Source: an uncultured Flavobacteriaceae bacterium
GTDB taxonomy: Bacteria; Bacteroidota; Bacteroidia; Flavobacteriales; Flavobacteriaceae
Assembly: GCA_905182295.1 (NCBI GenBank)
Contig: CAJJAZ010000006.1
Span: forward strand, 186,001-250,000
DNA: 64,000 bases
Reading direction: 5' to 3'
Positions 1 to 9,024 of the stretch are shown here, piece by piece. The notes below the pieces were generated by a model, which was not told the DNA's origin, searched no databases, and worked only from the letters and a program-made list of their open reading frames with translations. The first letter of the stretch is position 1. Every line of letters begins with the position of its first letter. The translations under genes were made by a program, and so were the position numbers.

Positions 1-489
1 ACTTCCCTGATTCGATTGTTGTAAACGATCGCTCACACCATGGGCATCTTGCATTAAAAAATCAGTAATATCTATAATATAGTTACCGTTAGACATGCTT
101 TCAATAGGGAAACCAAATAATACGGAAGAAGCAAACGCCTGCTTAACAGATTCCTTTTCCAGGACATTGTCCGTAAGGGCCCTATATTGAAGGTTGGGCT
201 GAATGAGCATGAGCTTATGCCCCATTTTTTTAAATGACACCACACGTTCCCCATCCAATTGGCCTCGATCTAAACCAATATCATTACTACCAATACCGCT
301 GCTCAGGGAATTAATGTAGAGAAACTCTTGGTCTAATTTTGCCACCTCTAAATAAATTTTATCTGAGTCAATATCGTAATAGAAAGGAAAATAGCCATCG
401 AATTTTTGAAATTGGGTTTTGTTTAAATTGAATTGACCAAAAACAAAACTGCTCATTAACAAGCAACAAAGGGTGTGAAAAGCGCGCAT
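1..489 (-). CDS. Exported zinc-dependent metalloprotease (DUF5118/DUF5117-type), 5' part only
   Basis: First 163 residues of a protein that continues past the left edge. The ATG at 487-489 opens a signal peptide that ends near VFGQ, so the product is exported. After it come FDGYFPFYYD, KIYLEVAKLDQEFLYIN and GIGSNDIGLDRGQ, blocks I recognise from the N-terminal region of large (about 800 aa) Bacteroidota metalloproteases. The HExxH catalytic part would lie outside the window, so activity cannot be confirmed here. No stop codon interrupts the visible frame. No clear promoter box is seen between it and the divergent prfB. Family call by memory of the motif blocks; fairly sure. Confidence 0.8.
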   Translation of the reverse strand, partial: MRAFHTLCCLLMSSFVFGQFNLNKTQFQKFDGYFPFYYDIDSDKIYLEVAKLDQEFLYINSLSSGIGSNDIGLDRGQLDGERVVSFKKMGHKLMLIQPNLQYRALTDNVLEKESVKQAFASSVLFGFPIESMSNGNYIIDITDFLMQDAHGVSDRLQQSNQGS

Positions 490-597
490 AGAATAGGTTT
501 TTAAGGCGGTTATTAAAAGAGACATCGGCCTGGAAAGGCCATAAATTAAGTAAAAACTAAATTTACTAAAATAGATGGTACAACCAAGGGTAAATAG

Positions 598-605
598 TAT
601 TTTTG
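598..605 (+). promoter_or_regulatory. Promoter -7 box for prfB
   Basis: TATTTTTG matches the Bacteroidota -7 consensus TAnnTTTG. It ends only 6 bases before the first ATG (612) and 15 before the second (621), so it favours 621 as the start unless the mRNA is leaderless. No good -33 TTG is seen. Confidence 0.5.
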
Positions 606-620
606 CTCAAAATGATTACT

Positions 621-1722
621 ATGCTTACTACAGATCAATACAAAGGTCTTTTAGATCGCCTTGGTGCGTTAAGGAGGTATCTTTGACGTAGATGCCAAGC
701 GCATTGAAATAGAAAACGAGGAAGAAAAGACCCTCGCACCTGACTTTTGGGACCAACCCCAAAAAGCACAAGCGCACCTCAAATTCATACAATCAAAGAA
801 AATATGGGTGCAAGGCTATGAAAAAGTCAAAACACTCATTGAAGACCTAGAAGTCATGATGGAATTTGCTGCTGCGGGTGAAATTAGTGAGGAAGAACTT
901 AAGGCAGCCTACCAAAATACTTTGGATGTTTTAGAAGATCTGGAGTTTAGAAACATGCTTTCGGAAGAAGGAGACAACCTCTCTGCTGTACTGCAAATTA
1001 CCGCTGGTGCTGGTGGAACGGAGAGTTGTGACTGGGCTGCCATGCTCATGCGCATGTATATGATGTGGAGTCAAAAAGCAGGTTTTAAAATTAAAGAACT
1101 CAATTATCAAGAGGGAGATGTTGCTGGAGTTAAGACAGTAACCCTAGGTATTGAAGGCGATTTTGCTTTTGGTTGGTTAAAAGGAGAGAATGGGGTCCAC
1201 AGGTTGGTCCGTATTTCACCCTTTGATAGCAACGCCAAAAGACACACCTCATTTGCCTCTGTATATGTGTATCCGCTTATTGATGACTCCATTGAAATTG
1301 TCATTAACCCTGCAGATATTTCTTGGGCCTTCGCAAGGTCTGGAGGCGCCGGTGGTCAGAATGTCAATAAAGTAGAAACAAAGGTGATCTTAACCCACCA
1401 CCCTACTGGTATTATTATTCACAATTCAGAAACACGTTCTCAATTAGACAATAGAGAAAATGCCATGAAACTCCTCAAGTCTCAGTTGTATGAAATTGAG
1501 CTCAGAAAAAGGCAAGAAGCGCGTTCTGAGATTGAATCTTCCAAAATGAAAATTGAATGGGGGTCTCAGATTAGAAATTATGTACTACATCCCTATAAAT
1601 TAGTAAAAGATGTTCGATCCGGCACAGAAACTGGAGATGTAGACGCTGTTTTAGACGGCCATCTAGACCCTTTTCTTAAGGGTTTCTTAATGCTTATGGG
1701 ACAAAACGAGGAAACAGAATAA
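621..1722 (+). CDS. prfB: Peptide chain release factor 2, with programmed +1 frameshift
   Basis: RF2 recognises UGA and UAA stop codons and triggers hydrolysis of peptidyl-tRNA. The gene is in two frames: a short leader frame ends at an in-frame TGA at 684-686, and the body resumes in the +1 frame at GAC 685. The slip site is the classic AGGAGG, TAT, CTT, TGA, C arrangement (672-687). The joined product is 366 aa, the usual RF2 length. The stop-codon recognition tripeptide SPF (about residue 199) marks RF2 rather than RF1, and the catalytic GGQ sits at about 244-246. An alternative ATG at 612 adds three residues; 621 is preferred because MLTTDQYK matches the usual family start and leaves room for a leader. 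Confidence 0.97.
672..687 (+). promoter_or_regulatory. prfB programmed frameshift site
   Basis: A Shine-Dalgarno-like AGGAGG, then TAT CTT TGA C. Known mechanism: slow decoding of the UGA by scarce RF2, together with pairing of AGGAGG to the 16S rRNA tail, moves the ribosome from CUU to UUU in the +1 frame. High RF2 ends translation at the UGA, giving autoregulation. Confidence 0.95.
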
Positions 1723-1793
1723 ATTGTTTTAACAAACCTTTAACTTTTAAAGACTAAACCAAGGTCTAATTTTAAAATCTAACAAATATTACT

Positions 1794-2270
1794 ATGAAAG
1801 CAATCAAAACCCTTTTATTGATTTTACTCACTTCTTTGAGTACAGAAGCCTTTGCGCAATTTGGCATGGGAGGCATGGGAATGGGTAGAAATCCTCAAAC
1901 TGGTAGGAGACAATCTCTAGCCCCTCAAGCGCCTCAAAGACAAGAAAAACCAGAAAACCTCACCGCAGAACAGATTGTAGACCTTCAGATGGACGCATTT
2001 AAAGAGGCATTAGACCTCAGTGCATTTGAAGTAGCAGTTTTGAGAACCATCCTGGTTAATTCTGTACAAAAGAGAATAGAACTACAGCTACTTAAATTAA
2101 CAGATGTAGACCAAATAAGGACCGCGGTAGAAAAAATTGACAAGGAACAAGAAGAGGCCCTAAAATCCGGTTTGTCTGCTGATAAGTATGACGCTTTTAT
2201 TGCCTTGCAAGAAGAAGGTTTTAAGAAAACCAAAAAGAAGAAGAAAAAACGAAAGAAAAATAAAACTTAA
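1794..2270 (+). CDS. Small secreted Spy/CpxP-like helical protein with lysine-rich tail
   Basis: 158 aa with an N-terminal signal peptide (cleavage near AFAQ), then a short Gly/Met-rich stretch (FGMGGMGMGR, about 23-32), a Pro/Gln-rich linker, and a helical region (about 55-140). The helical region carries LTAEQ and LSADKYDAFIALQEE, which resemble the LTxxQ repeats of Spy/CpxP-type periplasmic proteins. It ends in about 15 residues that are almost all Lys. Its stop codon overlaps the start of the downstream TonB receptor by one base, so the two are translationally coupled. The Spy-like assignment is an inference from spacing and repeat pattern. Metal binding by the Met-rich part is possible but unproven. 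Confidence 0.7.
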   Translation: MKAIKTLLLILLTSLSTEAFAQFGMGGMGMGRNPQTGRRQSLAPQAPQRQEKPENLTAEQIVDLQMDAFKEALDLSAFEVAVLRTILVNSVQKRIELQLLKLTDVDQIRTAVEKIDKEQEEALKSGLSADKYDAFIALQEEGFKKTKKKKKKRKKNKT

Positions 2271-4792
2271 TGAAACAATACTCCCTATCTATCCTTTTAA
2301 TTTTAATGTCATTTTCTATCTGGTCTCAATCGAGACCAGATGTAAAGACATCTATTACAGTAACTGGTACTGTCTTAGATAAAGATACCGGAGAGCCATT
2401 AGAATACGCAACTTTAGTGTTGCAATCTGTAGAGAATCCCAGCCAAGTAACTGGCGGGATCACTGACCAAAAGGGATTGTTCTCGGTGGAAGCAAAAGCA
2501 GGGAATTACAATTTTAGTATTGAATATATTTCATATAAAACCTACACACTTACCAACCAAACTTTAAATGCTGATACCAATTTAGGAACTATTGCTATTG
2601 GATTAGATGTGTCTCAATTAGATGAAGTAGAATTGGTTGCAGAGCGAACAACTGTGGAGCTTAGGTTAGACAAAAAAGTATATAATGTGGGACAAGACCT
2701 TACTGTAAAGGGAGGCTCTGTAACCGATGTTTTAGATAACGTTCCTTCTGTATCTGTAGATGTAGAAGGTAATATTAGTTTAAGGGGAAATGAAAGTGTT
2801 AGGATTCTAATCAATGGAAAACCTTCTGCCCTTTCAGGATTAAGTCCAGACGCCTTAAAGCAATTGCCGGCAGACGCCATTCAAAAAGTAGAAGTCATTA
2901 CAAATCCATCAGCCAGATATGACGCAGAAGGAACTGCGGGTATTTTGAATATTGTACTTAAACAAAATAAAACAGTGGGACTCAATGGCGCAATTAACGC
3001 CACAGTAGGAACCCCAAAAAACAATGCGGGTACTTTGAATCTAAATTTAAGAAGGGACAAATTCAATCTATTCACCACCACTACTTTTAGAAATAATGAA
3101 GGGCCTGGAAATGGTTTGAACAACCAAGAGAACTTTGATGAGAATGGACAAACCTTAAGTTTTCAAGATGAAAAAAGGCTTTACTTAAGGGATAATACTA
3201 ATTTCAATACCAATTTAGGGTTCGAATTTTTTATAGATGAAACCAGTAGCATCACTAATTCTGTTGTTTTTCGTAACTCTAATGGGGGAACTAGGACAGA
3301 AGTAGATTTTAATAATTACAATGCAGAAAGAATATTGAGTTTGTCTAGGGAAAGAATTAGTGAAGAGACAGAAACAGACAACAACTTTCAGTATTCCATG
3401 AATTACCAAAAGAAGTTTAGGAAAGACGGCCATCTTTTAACGGTAGATTACCAATATTCTACCGGAGACGAGTATGAAGATGCTGATATTTTTGAAACCA
3501 TTCTTCAAGACAATAGTTCCCTTCCCACGGAACTTACCAGTACTACTGAAAACCAAAAAAATCAATTAGTACAAGCAGATTATGTGCTGCCTTTTGGGAG
3601 TGAAAATCAATCACAATTTGAACTGGGGTACCGAGGAACTTTCAATGAGTTTACGACTGCTTTTGACTTTAGTGTAGAAAACACCTCTGGTAATTTTATT
3701 TCAAACCCTGACTTTAGCAATACCTTATTTTATAAAGAATACGTACAAGCTGCCTATACACAGCTGGGGTCTAAATGGGCGTCTTTTAGCTTGCTTACTG
3801 GTCTTAGAATGGAACATTCTAATATAGATGTAAACCTTATTGAAACTAACGATTTAAAAAACAAAACCTATATAAATTGGTTTCCCTCTATTTTCCTAGG
3901 CTACGAAATTGGAGAAACCACCCAATTTACCCTAAGTTTTAGTAGAAGACTTAGAAGACCTAGAAATAGGTTTATCAATCCTTTTATATCTAGATCTAGT
4001 AACACAAACCTAAGACAAGGAAATGCAGATTTAGACCCCACCTTTACCAATGCATTTGACTTGGGTTATATTACTAGATCAGACAAATTCACCTTCACAA
4101 CTTCTGGGTATTTTAATCATTCTACAGGTGTATTTCAATACATTAGACAAGAGACAGGAGACTTGGTGACCATTGAAAACTCCAATGATTTATCTAATCC
4201 AGTAACGGTACCCATTATTCTTTCTAGACCTATTAATTTGGCTAATGAAAAAAGAGTAGGAATGGAATTTACTACTACCTATACACCAAAGCGGAATTGG
4301 CGTTTCACTTGGAATGTTAATATGTTTCAAAGGGCCCTGAGGGGAGACTACACTTATGCAAACAGTAATGCTGAAACTATAACGCAAAATTTTGACGCAG
4401 ATAATTTTAGTTGGTTTACTAGATTGAGCGCTAAAGTGGTGCTACCCTATGCCATTGACTTTCAATCAAACGCTTTTTACCAAGGCCCATCCAGAGATGC
4501 ACAAAGTCGCAACAAAGGAATGTTAAGTGCTAATTTAGCCTTTAGCAAAGAAATCCTACAAGACAAAGGGACCCTCTCTTTAAATGTGAGTGATCTTTTT
4601 AACTCCAGAAAACGAATGAGTGAAATAAGAACACCTAACGTGTTTTCTGACAGTGAATTTCAATGGAGACAAAGGCAAATTAATCTGACTTTTGCTTACC
4701 GATTTAATCAGAAAAAGAATTTCAGTAGAGACCGATCACGAGGAAGTCAAGGAGATATGGGTGGTGATATGGGATTTCAAGGTACCCCATAA
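2270..4792 (+). CDS. TonB-dependent receptor, outer membrane beta-barrel family
   Basis: 840 aa outer membrane protein. Signal peptide (to about 20), a carboxypeptidase-regulatory-like domain (about 28-110, VTGTVLDKDTGEPLEYATL), a TonB plug domain (about 120-235, with VLDNVPSVSVDVEGNISLRG and ILINGKPS), then a long barrel. This layout is that of the Bacteroidota 'outer membrane beta-barrel' TonB family (OMP_b-brl_3), not the SusC type; no SusD partner follows. Substrate unknown. The C-terminus is a hydrophilic Gly/Met/Asp tail (GDMGGDMGFQG), unusual for a barrel that normally ends in an aromatic residue, and echoing the Gly/Met stretch of the coupled upstream protein. Confidence 0.9.
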   Translation: MKQYSLSILLILMSFSIWSQSRPDVKTSITVTGTVLDKDTGEPLEYATLVLQSVENPSQVTGGITDQKGLFSVEAKAGNYNFSIEYISYKTYTLTNQTLNADTNLGTIAIGLDVSQLDEVELVAERTTVELRLDKKVYNVGQDLTVKGGSVTDVLDNVPSVSVDVEGNISLRGNESVRILINGKPSALSGLSPDALKQLPADAIQKVEVITNPSARYDAEGTAGILNIVLKQNKTVGLNGAINATVGTPKNNAGTLNLNLRRDKFNLFTTTTFRNNEGPGNGLNNQENFDENGQTLSFQDEKRLYLRDNTNFNTNLGFEFFIDETSSITNSVVFRNSNGGTRTEVDFNNYNAERILSLSRERISEETETDNNFQYSMNYQKKFRKDGHLLTVDYQYSTGDEYEDADIFETILQDNSSLPTELTSTTENQKNQLVQADYVLPFGSENQSQFELGYRGTFNEFTTAFDFSVENTSGNFISNPDFSNTLFYKEYVQAAYTQLGSKWASFSLLTGLRMEHSNIDVNLIETNDLKNKTYINWFPSIFLGYEIGETTQFTLSFSRRLRRPRNRFINPFISRSSNTNLRQGNADLDPTFTNAFDLGYITRSDKFTFTTSGYFNHSTGVFQYIRQETGDLVTIENSNDLSNPVTVPIILSRPINLANEKRVGMEFTTTYTPKRNWRFTWNVNMFQRALRGDYTYANSNAETITQNFDADNFSWFTRLSAKVVLPYAIDFQSNAFYQGPSRDAQSRNKGMLSANLAFSKEILQDKGTLSLNVSDLFNSRKRMSEIRTPNVFSDSEFQWRQRQINLTFAYRFNQKKNFSRDRSRGSQGDMGGDMGFQGTP

Positions 4793-4850
4793 GTGCATTT
4801 TCTCAGAGGAATTAATTTCCCAAGGCCAATAATAAAATATCAAAAACAAA

Positions 4851-4877
4851 AAAAGCACCTTAAAGGTGCTTTTTTTT
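4851..4877. terminator. Bidirectional rho-independent terminator
   Basis: AAAAGCACCTT followed almost at once by AAGGTGCTTTT, then a T run. Flanking A and T runs make it usable for the TonB receptor (+) and the small membrane gene (-). Confidence 0.85.
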
Positions 4878-4898
4878 ATACATATAGTAATAAGTCAA

Positions 4899-5069
4899 TT
4901 AGTCCGTTTTTGCTTTTTTAGCATCACGCTTCTCTTTCAAAAATTCTAAAAGAGACCCGCCCAACCAATAAGGAATGACAAAAGTCAATAAAAATATCAT
5001 CAACCAGAAACCAATGGTCAAAATGGTTAAAAAAGCGATAAATCCTAAATATTGGTCAAACTCAAACAT
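4899..5069 (-). CDS. Small membrane protein, 56 aa, unknown function
   Basis: Reads MFEFDQYLGF then one long or two closely spaced hydrophobic segments (about residues 9-40), then a charged tail ending KEKRDAKKAKTD. The frame is open from ATG 5067-5069 to the stop at 4899 and has its own consensus -7 box upstream and a terminator downstream, the expected layout of a real gene. I do not recognise a named family with certainty; proteins of this size and shape are common and conserved in Flavobacteriaceae. A membrane-anchored accessory protein is the most that can be said. Confidence 0.75.
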   Translation of the reverse strand: MFEFDQYLGFIAFLTILTIGFWLMIFLLTFVIPYWLGGSLLEFLKEKRDAKKAKTD

Positions 5070-5089
5070 GTGATATAAATTTTACACTA

Positions 5090-5097
5090 CAAAGATA
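5090..5097 (-). promoter_or_regulatory. Promoter -7 box for the 56-aa membrane protein
   Basis: TATCTTTG on the minus strand, 20 bases before the ATG. Confidence 0.55.
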
Positions 5098-5161
5098 GGT
5101 TAGATTTTACAATTCTCACAAATCTGAACTAAAAAAAATGGCAAAAAAGAGGCAGGTAGTG

Positions 5162-5169
5162 TACCTTTG
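5162..5169 (+). promoter_or_regulatory. Promoter -7 box for fumC
   Basis: TACCTTTG matches TAnnTTTG and lies 47 bases before the fumC ATG. A weak TGG stands about 20 bases upstream in the -33 position. Confidence 0.55.
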
Positions 5170-5216
5170 TTTATTAAGAACAATTTTATTATTTATTACA
5201 CCAATAACCTAATAAT

Positions 5217-6611
5217 ATGAGCTTTAGAATAGAGAAAGACACTATGGGGAACGTAGAGGTTCCTGCAGACAAATACTGGGGCGCACAAACAGAACGCTCT
5301 AGAAACAATTTTAAAATTGGTGCACCAGCATCTATGCCCTTAGACATTATATATGGCTTTGCTTATTTAAAGAAGGCTGCTGCATATGCGAATTGTGACT
5401 TAGGCGTTTTGGAAAGTGAAAAGAGGGACCTTATTGCAGCGGTTTGTGATGAAATTTTAGCTGGAAAACACGACAATCAATTTCCCTTGGTCATTTGGCA
5501 GACTGGCTCTGGAACCCAAAGTAATATGAATGTCAATGAAGTGATTGCCAATAGGGCCCAAGAATTGGCTGGAGGGAAGATTGGTGAAGGAGAAAAAGTG
5601 ATTCAACCCAATGATGACGTAAATAAATCTCAATCTTCCAACGATACATTTCCTACAGGTATGCATATTGCAGCTTATAAAAAAATTGTGGAAGTTACTA
5701 TTCCTGGAGTTGAAAAACTCAGGGATACTATAGAAACAAAATCTAGGGCATTTAAAGATGTGGTTAAGATTGGACGCACCCATTTAATGGATGCCACTCC
5801 CATTACCTTAGGTCAAGAATTTTCTGGCTATGTATCTCAACTAAATCATGGATTAAAGGCCCTTGGAAATACCTTGCCTCATTTGTCTGAAATAGCCTTA
5901 GGAGGCACTGCTGTTGGAACTGGGCTAAACACCCCTAAAGGCTATGATGTATTGGTCGCTAAATACATGGCATCTTTCACTGGAATGCCATTTATCACTG
6001 CTGAAAACAAATTTGAAGCTTTGGCTGCGCATGACGCGATTGTAGAAAGTCATGGCGCCCTTAAGCAAATGGCTGTTTCCCTGAATAAGATAGCCAACGA
6101 TATACGCTTGCTGGCTTCAGGTCCTAGATCTGGAATAGGTGAGATTATTATCCCTGCCAATGAACCCGGAAGTTCAATTATGCCTGGAAAAGTGAACCCT
6201 ACTCAAGCAGAAGCCCTTACTATGGTATGTGCTCAAGTAATGGGTAACGACGTAGCGATCACTATTGGGGGCACCCAAGGACATTATGAATTAAATGTCT
6301 TTAAGCCACTTATGGCTGCCAATATTTTAATGTCTGCCCAATTATTGGGAGACGCCTGTGTGTCTTTTAACGACCACTGTGCTCAAGGCATTGAGCCAAA
6401 CCATCCAGTCATTGAAAAAATGCTCCATAATTCACTCATGTTAGTGACAGCATTAAACACAAAAATAGGGTATTACAAAGCTGCAGAAATAGCTAATACA
6501 GCACACCAAAACGGCACAACGCTTAAAGAAGAGGCCGTTAATTTAGGGTATGTATCTCCCGAAGAATACGACCAATGGGTAAAACCTGAAGATATGGTTG
6601 GCGGTTTATAA
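5217..6611 (+). CDS. fumC: Fumarate hydratase, class II
   Basis: 464 aa, the normal class II fumarase length. It interconverts fumarate and L-malate in the TCA cycle and needs no iron-sulfur cluster. The superfamily signature [11 protein letters not shown] is present, as are the substrate-binding blocks [14 protein letters not shown] and SSNDTFPT and the basic [10 protein letters not shown] block. It stands alone, with its own promoter box and a strong terminator. No second fumarase is seen in the window. Confidence 0.97.
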   Translation: MSFRIEKDTMGNVEVPADKYWGAQTERSRNNFKIGAPASMPLDIIYGFAYLKKAAAYANCDLGVLESEKRDLIAAVCDEILAGKHDNQFPLVIWQTGSGTQSNMNVNEVIANRAQELAGGKIGEGEKVIQPNDDVNKSQSSNDTFPTGMHIAAYKKIVEVTIPGVEKLRDTIETKSRAFKDVVKIGRTHLMDATPITLGQEFSGYVSQLNHGLKALGNTLPHLSEIALGGTAVGTGLNTPKGYDVLVAKYMASFTGMPFITAENKFEALAAHDAIVESHGALKQMAVSLNKIANDIRLLASGPRSGIGEIIIPANEPGSSIMPGKVNPTQAEALTMVCAQVMGNDVAITIGGTQGHYELNVFKPLMAANILMSAQLLGDACVSFNDHCAQGIEPNHPVIEKMLHNSLMLVTALNTKIGYYKAAEIANTAHQNGTTLKEEAVNLGYVSPEEYDQWVKPEDMVGGL

Positions 6612-6630
6612 GCCCGACTATTAAGCACAA

Positions 6631-6662
6631 AAAAAAGGCCCGCTAATAGCGGGCCTTTTTTA
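6631..6662. terminator. Bidirectional terminator after fumC
   Basis: GC-rich 14-bp stem (AAAAAAGGCCCGCT paired with AGCGGGCCTTTTTT) with a 3-base loop, placed between convergent genes. Confidence 0.92.
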
Positions 6663-6681
6663 TACTTATAAGAAATGATCC

Positions 6682-7563
6682 TTATTTCAATGTGAAAGTA
6701 GACGTTCCTAATAACTGTAAATTAGCGTCATATACATTAACCATATAGTTTCCTTTGGCAAAATCTCCTTCTGCACTTACATAGTCACATACGTCAATTG
6801 AAGCGTTTTCGTATAAAAACCCAGTAGATTTACTGTAGTTTAATGAAGCACCACTGTCTACTGAAGTAGTCTGAGCGTCTCCCATAACATTGCCTTGTGG
6901 ATCTAATACTTCAATGTAAAAATTAGTGTCTCCAGCGGTTGTCAATACATTTTTACCAACAGTATAACATACTTTAAAAGCGTCTGCTCTTCTAGCCCTT
7001 CTGGTGTCAGTGAATTTACCAGAATTTCTCTCTTTCACTGCTTGTACAGAAAAAGATTCTAAAATTAATGAAGACCCTCTTTCAACAGCGTCTGCCAATT
7101 TAGTGTTCTGTGCAACCAAAGTTTGGTTTTCAGCAGTTTGAGCCTCTAATGCTTCAAAAGTTTTGTTTCTCTCTTCTGTTAATTTAGCATTGTTCGCTGT
7201 TAAAGTAGCTACTTGCTCTAATAAAGCCGTACGCTCTTTTCTAAGTCTATACACCTGGTTTCTGTATTTTCTTAAACTTGCAATATCTGCATTTAAAACA
7301 GTTACTGAATCTATGAAAGCAGTGATTTCTGCTTTAGCAGCAGCCAATTCCTGATTTACAGAAGCATTTTCAGATGTTACATTTTCGTAATCAGATTTTA
7401 AGCTATTTAAGTCTTCTATGACTATAGCTTTTTCTTCTGTTAGAGCAGCTTCTGTATTTTGTTTGTCAACAAAAAGTGCAATTGAAAAAATTAAAGTAGC
7501 GGCAAATAACACCCCTAAGGCAATGGTAATTCTCTTTAATGAGTTGTTCTCTTGATTTGACAT
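6682..7563 (-). CDS. Single-pass membrane protein with long coiled coil, unknown function
   Basis: 293 aa. A short Asn/Glu-rich N-terminus, one transmembrane segment (about 13-32), a long coiled coil rich in Glu, Ala, Leu and Thr (about 38-165), then a compact C-terminal domain (about 170-293) of alternating hydrophobic residues that looks like a beta-sandwich. Most of the protein is predicted to lie outside the cytoplasm, tethered to the inner membrane. I do not recognise an assigned function. No neighbour shares its operon. No clean promoter box: the nearest candidate has a 4-base instead of 2-base spacer. Confidence 0.85.
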   Translation of the reverse strand: MSNQENNSLKRITIALGVLFAATLIFSIALFVDKQNTEAALTEEKAIVIEDLNSLKSDYENVTSENASVNQELAAAKAEITAFIDSVTVLNADIASLRKYRNQVYRLRKERTALLEQVATLTANNAKLTEERNKTFEALEAQTAENQTLVAQNTKLADAVERGSSLILESFSVQAVKERNSGKFTDTRRARRADAFKVCYTVGKNVLTTAGDTNFYIEVLDPQGNVMGDAQTTSVDSGASLNYSKSTGFLYENASIDVCDYVSAEGDFAKGNYMVNVYDANLQLLGTSTFTLK

Positions 7564-7676
7564 AATATAATTAAAATTAGGTTTTAAAATTATATATACG
7601 GCAAAGCGATACGTTTGGATTTTATTTTTACATATTTTTACATAAAATTTTTCATTTTACCCAATACGTCCATCTA

Positions 7677-8144
7677 ATGTTAGCCTCGCTAGAAATTATT
7701 CCTTTTGAAAAAAATCACGCCAATTCCTTTAAAGCACTAAATATAAGGTGGTTAAAGCAATTTTTCAAGGTTGAGCCCATCGATGAAAAAGTATTGTCTA
7801 ATGTTGATGAGTACATTCTTAAAAAAGGCGGATTCATTTTTATGGGACGTATACAAGAGGAAATTGTGGGATGCTTTGCCATTATACCTCTAAAAAATGG
7901 TGATTTTGAATTGAGTAAAATGGCTGTAGATCCAAAGTTTCAAGGAAAAAAAATTGGTGAGACACTCTTGTCCTATGCCATTGACTTTTCAAAAAAACAG
8001 GCTTGGACTAAGATCGTACTCTATTCAAGCAGACAATTGGAAAATGCCTTACACCTATATAGAAAAAAAGGGTTTGTAGAGATTCCGGTAGAAAAAGAAG
8101 TACATTATGAAAGATGTGATATAAAAATGGAATTAATATTCTAA
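7677..8144 (+). CDS. GNAT-family N-acetyltransferase
   Basis: 155 aa. A GNAT fold, with the acetyl-CoA pyrophosphate-binding motif A visible as MAVDPKFQGKKIGETLLSYA (about residues 81-100) and the usual C-terminal strand pattern HLYRKKGFVEIP. These enzymes move an acetyl group from acetyl-CoA to an amine; the substrate cannot be told from sequence. The next gene follows after 11 bases on the same strand, so the two probably form an operon. Confidence 0.88.
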   Translation: MLASLEIIPFEKNHANSFKALNIRWLKQFFKVEPIDEKVLSNVDEYILKKGGFIFMGRIQEEIVGCFAIIPLKNGDFELSKMAVDPKFQGKKIGETLLSYAIDFSKKQAWTKIVLYSSRQLENALHLYRKKGFVEIPVEKEVHYERCDIKMELIF

Positions 8145-8155
8145 AATTATAAACT

Positions 8156-8911
8156 ATGAAAAACACGCTATTAGCCAGAAAATTAGTTGCCTTAGTATCA
8201 ATTGGTTTTATAAGCCTTTGGAATAATCTCGCAAACGCTCAAGAAGTAGAGGTTATTCCAATAGCGCATGCCTCTACCCTATTACTTAATGGAAACTCTA
8301 CTATATATATAGATCCGGTAGGTGAAGCGGAATGGTATGCCAATTATCCTACACCAGACTTAGTGCTTATTACAGATATACATTGGGATCATTTTAATCC
8401 CAAAACATTGGGTGCTTTAATTCAAGAGGGTACTACCATTATTGCTCCCAAAGCCGTAGCAGATAAAATGACACCCGCATTATTGGGTAAAACAAGAATT
8501 TTGGCCAATGGAGCTTTTATTAGTATTAATGGAATGAGCATTGAAGCCATTCCCATGTATAATCTAAGAGAAGAGGCCCTAGATTTTCACGTCAAAGGAA
8601 GGGGAAACGGCTATGTGATTACTATCGATCAAAAAAGGATATATTTCTCTGGAGATACTGAAGATATTGAAGAAATGAGAAATCTAAAAAATATAGACAT
8701 GGCTTTTGTGTGTATGAACTTACCTTACACCATGACCGAAAACTCTGCAGCGGCCGCAGTGATCGCTTTTTCACCAAAAAAGGTATATCCTTATCACTAT
8801 CGAGGAAAACCAAATGTTAGTGACGTTGCGCTCTTTAAAACACTTATTGAAAAAAGCAATGCAAACATTGAAGTTGTTCAATTAGATTGGTATCCAAGAG
8901 ACCATTTTTAA
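8156..8911 (+). CDS. Exported MBL-fold metal-dependent hydrolase, UlaG-like
   Basis: 251 aa with a signal peptide (cleavage near NNLANAQE). The metal-binding block reads TDIHWDHF, so the first His of the usual HxHxDH is Asp; related UlaG-like (Lactamase_B_3) proteins often show this form. Later blocks fit the fold: IYFSGDTED (metal-bridging Asp) and a C-terminal YPYHYRG. Probably a periplasmic hydrolase of unknown substrate. A beta-lactamase role is not suggested. Confidence 0.85.
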   Translation: MKNTLLARKLVALVSIGFISLWNNLANAQEVEVIPIAHASTLLLNGNSTIYIDPVGEAEWYANYPTPDLVLITDIHWDHFNPKTLGALIQEGTTIIAPKAVADKMTPALLGKTRILANGAFISINGMSIEAIPMYNLREEALDFHVKGRGNGYVITIDQKRIYFSGDTEDIEEMRNLKNIDMAFVCMNLPYTMTENSAAAAVIAFSPKKVYPYHYRGKPNVSDVALFKTLIEKSNANIEVVQLDWYPRDHF

Positions 8912-8973
8912 TTAGCCAACAAAAATGAGTCCTACATTATATGGTAAAACCCTCATTTTAGTAGCCATCTTAA

Positions 8974-9005
8974 AAAAAGCCCCTAGAATATTCTAGGGGC
9001 TTTTT
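8974..9005. terminator. Bidirectional terminator, perfect 32-base palindrome
   Basis: AAAAAGCCCCTAGAA, a central TA, and the exact reverse complement. It serves the MBL gene (+) and ettA (-), which converge here. Confidence 0.92.
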
Positions 9006-9024
9006 AAATGATTGGAAATCAATA

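Noticed and set aside
7598-7612. TATCGCTTTG upstream of the coiled-coil protein, and TTACAGCTTTG at 46201-46211 before clpB, as promoter boxes
   Set aside because: Four bases instead of two between TA and TTTG; not the consensus.
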